Below, piece by piece: positions 13,801 through 22,428 of a stretch of 64,000 nt of DNA. Origin of the DNA: Elysia chlorotica (Eukaryota; Mollusca; Gastropoda; Plakobranchidae). Under the pieces are notes generated by a model. That model was not told where the DNA came from. It did not search any database and was given only the letters and a program-made list of their open reading frames with translations. A program made the translations under genes and the position numbers. The stretch's first letter is position 1; each line of letters opens with the position of its first letter. The DNA lies in NCBI GenBank assembly GCA_003991915.1, contig RQTK01000058.1, positions 1 to 64,000 of the forward strand. The letters are read 5' to 3'.

Positions 13801-14084
13801 TAACGAAGGAGGTCGGCACGCAGCACACGACGACCAACCTGCCCGGGGAGCTGCCCACGCTGGAGGACCTGCTGATCTACTACGAGTCGCAGGGCTGCCT
13901 GTACCGCTGCCAGCACTGCCGAATCAGCTTCGAGGAGCGCGGCCTCTACTTCCTGCACAAGTCGCTGCACGGAGAGATGAGTCCCTGGCAGTGCAGCATC
14001 TGCCAGAAGATCTGTGTGGACCGCAACGACTTCCACCTGCACTTTGTGAACCAGCAGCACAGGCCCGAGCAGGTGATGCACTGA
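1559..14084 (+). CDS. C2H2 zinc-finger transcription factor, Ikaros/Hunchback-like layout (5' end missing)
   Basis: Ten exons join with consistent phases: 1559-1892, 2351-2687, 3042-3155, 4720-4842, 5740-5936, 6079-6211, 7764-7934, 10429-10583, 12400-12880 and 13800-14084. Order of parts: a Gln-rich, then Gly/Ser/Pro-rich N-terminal region; a His/Ser/Gly repeat; five consecutive C2H2 fingers (about residues 255-386 of the visible part); a linker with VKQEPLSP, a SUMO-type psi-K-x-E motif; a low-complexity Ser/Gly/His stretch; and two C2H2 fingers near the C-terminus (about 718-769). A finger cluster plus a separate terminal pair is the plan of Ikaros and Hunchback proteins, where the N-terminal fingers bind DNA and the terminal pair dimerises; assigning this gene to that group is inference. 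No start codon is visible, so one or more 5' exons lie upstream or were missed. One 29-bp unit in the exon-2 minisatellite puts the two halves of that exon out of frame; with it at 30 bp the visible exons give 776 codons plus stop. The gene could also be an unrelated C2H2 factor. Confidence 0.85.
2351..2687 (+). CDS. Zinc-finger gene, exon with coding minisatellite
   Basis: The acceptor TTCTCTGCAG and donor CACCAG|GTGAGT are strong. The exon begins YRPDPHLGMTSPGMYS and ends with a Ser/His/Gln-rich segment. The middle is a tandem array with a 30-bp unit encoding HSSHSGGLPS. The third unit is 29 bp long, so the frame entering the exon and the frame leaving it differ by one base. Both flanks read well in their own frames, which points to a slippage allele or an assembly error. 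Confidence 0.75.
2418..2600 (+). repeat. Coding minisatellite, 30-bp unit
   Basis: About six tandem copies of a GC-rich 30-bp unit encode a ten-residue Ser/His/Gly/Leu/Pro repeat. One copy lacks one base. The array lies wholly inside an exon of the zinc-finger gene. Confidence 0.85.
2720..2795 (+). mobile_element. SINE family A 3' fragment
   Basis: GTGTGGCAGCACGTAAAAATTG followed by TGCTGACGCTGGACGCTAAA, just after an exon of the zinc-finger gene. Confidence 0.7.
3042..3155 (+). CDS. Zinc-finger gene, exon starting finger 1
   Basis: Phase 0 at both ends, 38 codons. Met/Gly/Ser-rich sequence leads to YVCSLCGK, the C-x2-C half of finger 1; the two histidines are on the next exon. Acceptor GTTTCAG, donor AAAG|GTAGGT. 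Confidence 0.85.
3340..4257. repeat. AT-rich intronic satellite, about 59-bp unit
   Basis: Roughly 15 diverged tandem copies of a unit of about 59 bp, each with a core like AATTATAGAGTAATAA followed by TTTTTAAAC and AAAAACCATTATTTCTG. Single-base indels make the period drift between 57 and 60. It fills most of the intron between the exons ending at 3155 and starting at 4720. Confidence 0.85.
4259..4364 (-). mobile_element. SINE family A fragment
   Basis: Minus orientation: CAGCACTATATAGG, GACAATTTTATGTGCT, CACGAGACAGGGCG, GTCTCAGCCGGTCACATT. It abuts the end of the AT-rich satellite. Confidence 0.75.
4720..4842 (+). CDS. Zinc-finger gene, exon with finger 1 end and finger 2
   Basis: Forty-one codons, phase 0 both ends. 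The histidines of finger 1 (ITRHIQLTH) are followed by a linker and finger 2 (FECNICHRRF to LLEHQ). The second histidine of finger 2 comes from the next exon. Acceptor CTCTTTTAG, donor CATCAG|GTTAGG. Confidence 0.88.
5230..5739 (+). repeat. Decayed tandem copies of an intron/exon junction
   Basis: Upstream of the exon at 5740 are about six partial copies of its own 3' splice region: an AT-rich, pyrimidine-rich run, then CAGAACATCCACTTTGGC-like sequence. Copies start near 5275, 5365, 5429, 5530, 5638 and 5692. Those near 5275 and 5429 still carry the start of the finger-3 coding sequence (FGIKPY is readable in both). Confidence 0.75.
5740..5936 (+). CDS. Zinc-finger gene, exon with fingers 3 and 4
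   Basis: Starts NIHFGIKPYACTMCDKRF, completing finger 2 and giving finger 3, then finger 4 (YQCNKRF to HLKLH). It ends LSC plus two bases, the first cysteine of finger 5. Very GC-rich against an AT-rich flank. Donor TGCAG|GTAAAC. Confidence 0.9.
6079..6211 (+). CDS. Zinc-finger gene, exon with finger 5
   Basis: One base completes a Ser codon, then ECPFTASNVEALNQH and ESH give finger 5 with C-x2-C and H-x4-H spacing. The rest is polar (Ser/Asp-rich). Acceptor TTCCTCCAG, donor CCCAG|GTGAGC. Confidence 0.88.
6218..6485. repeat. Donor-anchored minisatellite, 22-bp unit
   Basis: Twelve copies of a 22-bp unit with the core AGGTTGGCACATTGCTGC begin about six bases after the donor of the exon ending at 6211. 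Each unit contains an AG|GT dinucleotide pair. One copy is shortened near 6420. The array gives long spurious reading frames on both strands. Confidence 0.9.
7285..7442. repeat. Intronic minisatellite, about 32-bp unit
   Basis: About five copies of a unit including CTTGATGTGTTAAATAATC and TGTGTTGGACAGT. It lies in the intron before the exon at 7764. Confidence 0.85.
7764..7934 (+). CDS. Zinc-finger gene, linker exon
   Basis: Fifty-seven codons, phase 0 both ends: VMSLPSPTLTSPD through RRIDSICSQLASRGG to GFQ. The acceptor (TGTTGAAG) was chosen because it is the one in phase with the previous exon; the more obvious GATACAG sites at 7660 and 7722 are out of phase. Donor TTCCAG|GTCAGT. Confidence 0.7.
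8550..9369. repeat. Dispersed repeat, copy 1 (partner at 50095-51630)
   Basis: The same order of blocks recurs at 50095-51630: a CAAATAATGCTTCTG-like block, a CAAATAGGTCTTTC-like block, a CTA-rich block, and a highly similar 155-bp end (9212-9369 against 51473-51630) that finishes ACCCATGTAT. Here the CTA-rich block (about 8955-9000) is short and imperfect. The family was not recognised; no coding capacity is seen. Confidence 0.8.
9380..10428. repeat. Acceptor-anchored minisatellite, 14 decoy junctions
   Basis: About 15 tandem units of 50-80 bp run up to the exon that starts at 10429. Each unit ends TTTGACCAG followed by GTGAAGCAA, the true exon junction, but in 14 of them the sequence then continues into the next repeat unit. 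Units vary by presence of the GAGTTCACTCTC and CGCCTC segments. Only the last copy continues as exon (GTGAAGCAAGAG). Confidence 0.92.
10429..10583 (+). CDS. Zinc-finger gene, exon with SUMO-type motif
   Basis: Starts VKQEPLSPGS, a classic psi-K-x-E sumoylation consensus, then Pro/Ser/His-rich sequence. It ends with two bases that make a Ser codon with the first base of the next exon. Donor ATCAG|GTCAGC. The acceptor is the last of an array of near-identical junctions. Confidence 0.82.
10592..10855. repeat. Donor-anchored minisatellite, 27-bp unit
   Basis: About ten copies of a 27-bp unit (TTTTCTTAGTCACATGATC core plus AGTATGGG) start eight bases after the donor at 10583 and decay at the far end. 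Each unit repeats ATCAG, the last five bases of the preceding exon. Confidence 0.9.
10980..11195. mobile_element. SINE family A, two truncated copies in inverted arrangement
   Basis: 10980-11104 matches the element in minus orientation (GACAATT, CTGCCACAC, GGACTCCTGTCTC blocks). 11105-11195 is a plus-orientation 3' half (ATTGTCAGACATCAGTC to TGACGTTGGACGTTAAATC). Both are diverged. Confidence 0.65.
11797..12045 (-). mobile_element. SINE family A, near full-length tRNA-derived copy
   Basis: Read on the minus strand: a tRNA-like head with an A-box-like TGGCCCTGGGATAGG (about 12037-12023) and a B-box-like GGTTCGGATTC (12001-11991), a middle with CTACTGGTTGGGTCGG and GAGACAGGAGTCATGG, then TGACGTCTGACAATT-like sequence. 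It ends GTTGGACGTTAAATCAAC with a short AAC-rich tail. Fragments of the same family lie at 2720, 4259, 10980, 49136, 56003 and 61851. Confidence 0.8.
12400..12880 (+). CDS. Zinc-finger gene, Gly/Ser/His-rich exon
   Basis: The first base completes a Ser codon, then NPSGMGSGGGGMGLPRSS and a long Ser/Gly/His/Met low-complexity region. It ends with a more ordered segment (SNLSEFFSSLQGLVQRSQEIPELN) that may be a short helix. Acceptor CTCCCAG, donor CCCAAG|GTTGGT, phase 0. Strong GC rise over the flanks. Confidence 0.85.
13800..14084 (+). CDS. Zinc-finger gene, exon with the two C-terminal fingers
   Basis: Phase 0 start after TTGCCCAG. LEDLLIYYESQGCLYRCQHC opens finger 6 (C-x2-C-x12-H-x3-H), followed by finger 7 (CSIC to HFVNQQH, H-x5-H). 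The frame closes at TGA 14082-14084 inside the first unit of a minisatellite. Alternatively the exon ends at 14072 (GAGCAG|GTGATG), phase 0, and splices to an undetected exon. Confidence 0.85.
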   Translation: MTKEVGTQHTTTNLPGELPTLEDLLIYYESQGCLYRCQHCRISFEERGLYFLHKSLHGEMSPWQCSICQKICVDRNDFHLHFVNQQHRPEQVMH

Positions 14085-14270
14085 CACCAGGCACTGTGAC
14101 ACCAGGTGATGCACTGACACCAGGTGATGCACTGACACCAGGTGATGCACTGACACCAGGCACTGTGACACCAGGTGATGCACTGACACCAGGCACTGTG
14201 ACACCAGGTGATGCACTGACACCAGGCACTGTGACACCAGGTGATGCACTGACACCAGGCACTGTGAGAA
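14072..14270. repeat. Minisatellite at the 3' end of the last zinc-finger exon
   Basis: It mixes an 18-bp unit (GTGATGCACTGACACCAG, seven copies) and a 15-bp unit (GCACTGTGACACCAG, about five copies). Each 18-bp unit re-creates the CAG|GTGATG junction and the in-frame TGA that ends the protein. Confidence 0.9.
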
Positions 14271-14477
14271 CAGCTTTCATGGACAAGGACCAGACAATTC
14301 TTGCAGTAGCATCCTTCTAAAACATAATAAAAACTGTTTGGAGGTTAGTCAACTGCCTTACTCTCAACAAACAAATAGAGTGAGCACGCGTCACGCTAGC
14401 TCCTCGTATAAAGAGCACTGAGAGCTCTTCCTGTGGAGTGTCCCACCAAATGTCGAGTCTCTGCTAAGACTGTCTGT

Positions 14478-14630
14478 AGATCATCTCTGTGGCCTGAGTC
14501 TACAGATCATCGCTGTCCTGAGTCTACAGATCATCGTCTGAGTCTACAGATCATCGCTGTGGCCTGAGTCTACAGATCATCGCTCTGAGTCTACAAATCA
14601 TGGCCTGAGTCTACAGATCATCGCTGTGGT
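14478..14630. repeat. Minisatellite, about 25-bp unit
   Basis: Six or so variable copies of TGAGTCTACAGATCATCGC with or without CTGTGGCC. It lies just past the zinc-finger gene stop codon, probably in its 3' UTR or in an intron. Confidence 0.85.
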
Positions 14631-17600
14631 CACTCGGGCCGGACAAGCTGATTTCTCTCGTAGCGCTCTGCCCACAGTGATGACAGTTGTCCGTGAATTT
14701 TTTTTACAGATTTCCGGTAAATAAAAATACTAGTTGGTGATACTGATAGTTCAAGTAAAGGAGGTATGTTTTGTAATTCACTATGCTATGCTGTATGCAA
14801 AAAGTTTCAGTTAAAGATAAAATTGACCCAGTTGGCATCATTTTTGGTTACATCCAGAAGATAGTAGAAACACCAGCACACACAGAGGAAAAAAGGAATG
14901 CTCGTGCTTAAGGCACCTAAGCTCTGAAGTAATTTATATATACATATAAGCAGAGTAGTGCGTACAATTATGTGGGATATTGTGCTTGATATGTTGGCCT
15001 CAATGCTATGGTAAGGAATCATTAGTAATAGCTGCTTCAGGCCCTTGTAACTTGAGTCCTTACCTTTACTCTGGATTTATCAGCAATGGCCAGAGGGGGA
15101 CGGTGAGACAAGGCCATAATTTAAAGAGAAAAATTCTTGCTTAAAGCTTGTATGCTCTGTAGTCTGTAATATAATAATAAAGCTCATAGAGTTTTGATTA
15201 TAGGCTTTCTAGATTGATATTCGGCCTCTAATGAATGAATGTTGGGAAATCACAAATGTCTCTGCCATCTGTTTGATTTGTGTTCTTGGGAAAATACACA
15301 AACATTTACATGAACTCAAAACCTCAAAAATATACAGGTAAAAGCAGTAGAGAAGCTTTATTGGAGATGCAAAGTAGAATTTGACTACTTTTGTTTAGCA
15401 CTTTTACCGCTTTTCAATTTGTAGCTGAATTTTGGATCCAAAAGTGTAAATAAGGTGTTTCAATAAATGTTTTACAAATTAAGTAATTAGGTAAATCTAG
15501 ATATTTGTTTTAACTCTTGGTATACGGATCCCAAAATAACGTTTTTACGGCGGTGTAAAGTAACCAGCAAGTTTGGTCAAACTGATAACTCTCCTCTTGA
15601 CCTCTTCCGTAGAAGATAAACAAGGTTTTGATGAACCAAAATGTTGGCTTGGTTTGGTTGTGGTTTATGTGTGCCCACAGCCTGTGACAAGCCGTTGTTA
15701 TGGCTACGACTTTGAGCAGAGTGTCGAGCCAGATACTAAAAGTTAATGGTGTTTACAATAGATAAATACTTACGTAAGTGATGTTAATAGCATACAAACA
15801 ATGATCAAAGAACTTTTAAGCATGCAAGATGTTTCAGGCAAAGGAATTTTTTTTGTTCTTTGTTAAATTGAAATCATTTGACCTGGTGGTATAACAGATT
15901 CTCTTAATTCATTGGGTGCCATTACTTTATGCAAACAAAGCAGCTTTTAAAAATTGTTGTTGGTTTTAATTTATGACTTGCCCACCTTGATGGTGCTAAA
16001 AAAAGAGAGAAGAAAATGAATCCACATGAAAGTGGGGGGAAAAAAAAAAAAAAAAAAGAGACGAGTGGGGGGGGGGGGGGGGGGGGTACTGAAATTTATG
16101 TCTTTATGATTCTGTATAGATCTATAATTTTTGTTGCTTTTATTGTTTGTACCTCTTTTGTAGAGAAAGGTGAGGGTGCACTGCTGTTTACAAAGATCTG
16201 GAATGTAAGATGCAATTTCCGTAAAATCTTCCAGAAGAATGTTCTTATGAGGAAAAGCAAGCCAGCATTCAGGATTGCTATGAAAATAATTTAAAGCTCC
16301 AGTTATGTGTTTGAGGTTCAGAGTTTTTTTTTTGTTTTGTTTTTGCTTTTATGCTTTTAATCATCTTTTTAAAGTATACATATTGATGTAAGTTCAAATT
16401 GTCATGTATTGAACAATTACATAAGTCTCTCATAATTAATATGTATTGAATGATAATGCCATGTTTTTACATACTGCATGACAGTGTTTGTATACAGCCT
16501 ACCTCATGAGATCTACTCAAAGTCTGAAGCTTCAGCAGCACACGCTTCATGGAACTGATGGCGTGGTCCCAGCTGTGTTTGCATGTTGTGAAATAATTTA
16601 AATTGAAGGTTTAGATCTGGTGCAAACTGGCAATATTTTACCGAGTTGTGTGCTTTATATTTATATTTATTGAATGATCTAGTTGGAGGGTTTTTATTTT
16701 TGTTGTTGTGGCCTATGCCTGGAATTTGTGAAGATTTTCCTGATAAATCAAGTTAGTGAATTGAAATAATAATTATGTACTCATAATATATGGGGATGGT
16801 ACAACTAATATGTTTCTTAGGTATCCTTTTGTTGGTGCTGTTTCTTCTCCCTATAATGTTTTCATTGATCATTTTATCACATATATACTATTATATCTCA
16901 ATTGTTTTTCACTATTCATTTGTAACTTATAATTCATCAGCATTGTAGATTAACGGGTATACTTTCTTTGTGAGATACATGGTGGTTCCTTTCTTTATTA
17001 ATGCTGCCGAAACTTGAAAGAAAAATTAATGTTGACTGTTAAAAATGTATTAACCTGCCTTGTTCTTGAATTTGAAAAGACAATTAATTTAGCTTTCATG
17101 TTGAAGATACTTATCGCAGATTAAATGTAAAACAACCTCTTGTTCGCCCAAATATTTATAAGATAACAGAAACATTTTTACATTTTAATGATAAATAGTT
17201 TGGAAGGGTGCAGGCTCAAGTGGCTGCTGGATGGGGTAAAGTAAAGCCGGCTGGTTATAGGGCAGGACAAGCTAGAGTGGTCACCAGAGATTCTGGTATT
17301 ACTGTGTCAGATCTATTTGGGACATAATTATAGTCATTTTTCTACAACGTAAAAAGTCATTAGGATGCAAAGTGCGACGTAAATTCATTGTTCAGTGTAT
17401 GCAATACCCGCAGCCTACGAGGACTCATTGAATCAGTAGATCATTTCTTTTTTCTTTTCATTTACATCTCTACCATTGAGATATATTTTGCCACTCTTGT
17501 TGTGTTTGGTGAACTTTTTTTTCCAAAGTGGATTTGAGACTCAAAAGATGAGTTTGGTGAACGTTTTTTTTTCACAATCTTTTCTTTATCTAATAGATGA

Positions 17601-19435
17601 ATTGTCATTGATTAAATTTAAAATATCTCTTTGCAAAAAGTCTTGAGCTTTTCCCAAATTACTTACTTGAAGCTTAAAGTTCAACCACATTTGTTGCTAC
17701 TAAACTCTTTCTGAAGTTCAAATAGTTTTTTAAATATCAAACTATATAGGAAAACTTCTAGCTGTATTTATAGTATAAGGGAAATAAAAGACAATGGCAG
17801 CACTGATTTATGAGTAGAAAAATCAATACAGATTGGCATATAGGCATTACTTACAACTAATGTTAAGCACTATATATATGGGAATTAAGACAGATCGGCA
17901 TAAAGGAATTATTTAACAACTAATGTTAAGCAATATACAGGAGTTGAGTTAATCTGAAAAAATGTTTTTCTTAACTCAGTGGTTTACAATCATAAAAAAA
18001 AATCTTTTGGCCCAATGTTTTTATATTATCATTTATGTACATGTGGCTTTTTTATTTAATATATTACCTGCCTTCTGAGTTGTCTCATGGGCCCTGAATA
18101 ATTTACCCGTTGTAAATTATTCTTTTTCTATCTGAAGCAATTACACTTTTCTTACAGTAATATTGTCTTTTAATCAATCTGCTTTTGAGTTTTTCGAGAC
18201 CAGGTGTAAATATTGTATGTATATGTATATCTTGAGTTCCAGCCTTTGTGTGTGTCATAACTCGGGGCAGGGCGGATTTGAATTTTGTTGACAGTATTAA
18301 TAAGTTTATGATTCTGATAAATCTAAGTTAGTTCTTAGGCGGAATCGAACATGTCTATTAATAGAATGCTTGTTGCTTATTGTGCCCCGCTCACAGTCCG
18401 GGCCACAGAACCTTTCTTCATTTCTGGAACATTTAGATCAGAACTTAGAGTTCAGTTTCTATTGGCAGAATATCTCCTCAGGATTGTTATGCCTGCTTTG
18501 CTCTTGTTGTTGGTTTATTTTTCTAATACAGCATTAGCATTATCAACTCTAGACTGGTAGTGTAGCCTACAAATTCGAATGAGAAAGACCAATTTATTTC
18601 TTTTACATGAAAGTGGGTATTATTTTCCCCAACTTTATTCTCACAGGCTTAGATTGAATTTCTTGTTGAACTCCCAATGTGAGATAAAGCCATTTTTCAG
18701 TCTTTTAATCCAAGCCTTCTTTTTTCACCTTGTATTAAGTTCTATCTGTTTTGGAATTTAAAAGCATTCGATGTATGTCTGAAGAGAGTCTGATGCAAGG
18801 GACCCGTCTGCTGTCAGCGACGGTGTGATTTGTGTCCTGCTTACTTCTAACAGTAATAATTCTTTTGATTAATCGGAGCAACGTCTTTGATGAACAAAAG
18901 TACAATTAGTCTGTGATGTTTGATTCTGACGCTAGCACAGCCGTTATGTGTTAATCATAATTGTATTTTATTGCACTGGTAGATCAGTAGGTGTTCTATT
19001 CAATGACGTTGAGAACATAGATCTACTCTTTATCTTAATACATGTAGAATAATAAAGTGTATAATAGTCCTGATTTATAAGCATGGAAAAGGCAGGTGTG
19101 TATAGCTTAATGTTGAAGTTTTCATATCAATAATTAAAACGCTTGGTTATTGGAAGCTTGTGAAAAAAAGAGCAGACTTCCATGTTCGGTTTCATTACTT
19201 TCCATGTTTTTTTTTTTTTAACATAGTAATATTCTTTCCCTACACCCCCACCATTGAATACTACTATGATTAATCATGTTTCCCCATGACAACACTGAGA
19301 AAAAACAATGTATGTTCTCTTCTGCATGGAGCCTTTGTTAATAAATTATTAAATGTTGTGATTGTCATTGTACACATATTGCCTAGCATGGTTGTAGGAT
19401 CCACCCTGACGCAAACTTCACATCTTAATTCTTAG

Positions 19436-19712
19436 CTTTATAATGCAGAGAATGTGGAGGTCCTGAACCATGCTTCATAATGTAGAGAATGTGGAGGTCC
19501 TGAACCAGGCTTCATAATGTAGAGAATGTGGAGGTCCTGAACCATGCTTCATAATGTAGAGAATGTGGAGGTCCTGAACCATGCTTCATAATGTAGAGAA
19601 TGTGGAGGTCCTGAACCATGCTTCATAATGTAGAGAATCCACCCTTCACTTCTTAATTCTTAGCTTCGTAATGTAGAGAATGTGGAGGTCCTGAACCAGG
19701 CTTTATAAACTT
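19436..19712. repeat. Minisatellite, 37-bp unit
   Basis: About seven copies of a unit containing CATAATGTAGAGAATGTGG and AGGTCCTGAACCATGCTT, with one interrupted copy near 19635-19680. Every full copy contains an AGGT. Confidence 0.85.
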
Positions 19713-22261
19713 GCAGATCTGTTAAGGTGGATGCCTCTGTTACATTAACTTCTAAATGATTGTCTCATTTTTGATTGCCATATGTCGACTTAGTGTAACT
19801 TTGAGAAAATGTGCAGTCAAAATTTAGGTGTTACAGTATTATTTTTAATTCTGCTTTAATTTAGGACATATAAAAAATACTTTTAAATTATTTTTTGCAA
19901 TGTAGGCGGTTCAAGTCAATTTTTTTTGGGTAATGGGCATTGGATGTTGGATTTTCTTAAATTGAGGCTATGAAATGACCAGATTTCTTTCTATGCTTGT
20001 ATGTGAAGCACGACCAAGGTGAATCAGGCACAAGCCGGACATATGGCCGTTTTCAGTTACATACAGTGCTTGAAAAGCATTAACTGCAACAAGAAGCATT
20101 AAGCTCATCCTAAGAAGTGAAACAATTAGATCTCTATCTCTTGTAGAACCAAAGACACTTCTTTTAGTTTGGACATGTAAAGGTCAATGAAGAGTAGTTT
20201 TTCTATGTCTACCAGCGATTTGTGCCTGCTTCACTCAGATTGTCTTACAAAAGGTACACATGCCCAGACCTTTGAAGGGCTAAACTGAAGTCAGGTCCAG
20301 GTCCACATGAGACTAGAGCTCAGCAAATAATAACCGGAATTGTTTGATATTGCTCTTCTCTCAAAATTGTGTGTGAGTGTGAGTATGTATGACGTTTTTT
20401 TATGTTGTCAGTTTGTGTGAAATAGTGTGGTACTGCAGCTGAATGATAACCCTAACCTGTGGGAGATCTTCCTGGAACAGTCCTTTGTGTGTGCTAAACA
20501 GTGCAGCATCCACTTTGCCAAACATTGCCGCTTTGATGAAAAACTTATTGATTATAATATTGCGCTCTGCCAGCAAAGTTCTTCAAATTTTACTTGAAGT
20601 ACTTGCATTACTGTTACATTGTATAACTTTTTTTCTTATAATACATAACTGTTTCATTTCAATGTTGTCTGCTTGTATAGTAACAGGTGTCATTTTTTGG
20701 CCATTCCTGAAATGCCTTTTATTTTCCCTTTTCCCCCCCTGATAATATCTGATTCATATGGCTCCCAATTACCAGTGTTCCATGATTATCAAGACCCACG
20801 TGTAAGTGTTTTATTTCAATTCTTTGTATTGTTAACCTCAATAAAACCAAATGTTTATCATTGTTTGCTACCTCAAAAGAGCGGTGTTATATTATGCTGT
20901 GTCAAAGTTAATTATTTATAGATGTGTGGAATTTTTGTGGCTATTTTGACTAATAATTAAGAACATTTTAATTTTTATTTTTGTACATGCCTTTTGCACT
21001 GTTCAATTAGTTTTCTTTGCTTTTTTCATTGAAGTGAGTTAAATTTGGCTCCTTTTGCATCTTGATGTATTTTAGTTTCAATTTTTTTAAACAAACATAG
21101 AAATCTGTGTTTAATATTAGTTATGATAGTAAAAATATATGCAATAAATTTTGCAAGATAAGTCCTGGTAGCTGTTATATAATATATTATCGAAGCATAA
21201 TCTTTATATTGCTTTTAGAGATGTTTATGTTGAAAATGATTGAATTGTTTTGCTCATTCATGATAGTACTAGTATTACTAGTAGTAAAAACATTGAAGAA
21301 CGTTATTTTTGGAAAGCAGTGATATTGTGGAAGGTTTTCTAATTTCTTATTTAAAGCTGCTAAATATTGCTCAACTCGGCTTACATTTTATTTGTATTGT
21401 GAACTCAATTTTTTTTTTTTTTAACAAAAATTTCCCACATCATTTAGTATTTTTTAACTTGGGGAAAGCTTGGAATTGACTTGTGCCCATGCCTTTGTGC
21501 ATGGTTTAGCATGAGGGATAAATTAATACTTTGTATTGGGAGCCAGCAACCAGAATAATGTATTTTATATGTCCACAATTGCAGTCATTCGTTGAAAAAA
21601 AAATAATTCAAAAGATATTTTGTGCAAGTCTCAGTTGGAGACAACCATTGTAGATAGTATTTATACAATCATTGTTCTGGTTTTCAGTTTTAGTTTGGCT
21701 TGTGGATTTATAATACGCGTAAGTCACCTGGGCCTATCTGCGGCCAGTATCAGTAGAAGTGTTAGGCACTTTAAGTGCTTTCCCTTAACCTTGATTTTGT
21801 TTCACTTACTTCCAGGTTGTTGTACCACGTGTGTTCGTAACTGAGTGTCAACAAACTACAAGAACTGTAAGGCCACCTACCCTGATCACAGCCTGACATT
21901 TTACCTAAGCGTGGTTATATATTATTATTTGCTAACATTGCTGGTGCCCTGGCCTGCTCATAGTATTTTTGAGAAGTGTTGTACAGTGTAATGCATTGGG
22001 AATTTGGTTGAGCGTACTGTCGTCAAACTTGTGTGGATTTGACTATTCTGTACTCAAAATAATGTTTCAAAGAATGTTAATTGTTACCATCATAACTACG
22101 TTAGCTTTGTGGTTGGAAATGAGTTAGCTTAGTGGTAGAGTGGCCTACTTTAAATCAGACTTAGGCCTTTGTCCTTCCTGTTAGGCTTGGTTTCAGTACA
22201 GTATGTGACGGCTGTCTCTAAATCTTCAGACCATTTTTGGGATCCATCGCTGTAGAGAATC

Positions 22262-22428
22262 CGCATAGAGAACCTAGGAACTATAAAAACGCAGGAATGC
22301 TCTATAAAAACGCAGGAATGCACTATAAAAACACAGGAATGCTCTATAAAAACAAAGGAATGCTCTATAAAAACACAGGAATGCACTATAAAAACGCAGG
22401 AATGCACTATAAAAACGCAGGAATGCTC
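22262..22428. repeat. Tandem 21-bp repeat with TATAAAA in each unit
   Basis: Seven to eight copies of a unit like CTATAAAAACGCAGGAATG, period 21 bp. TATAAAA therefore recurs every two helical turns. No gene is seen directly downstream. Confidence 0.85.
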
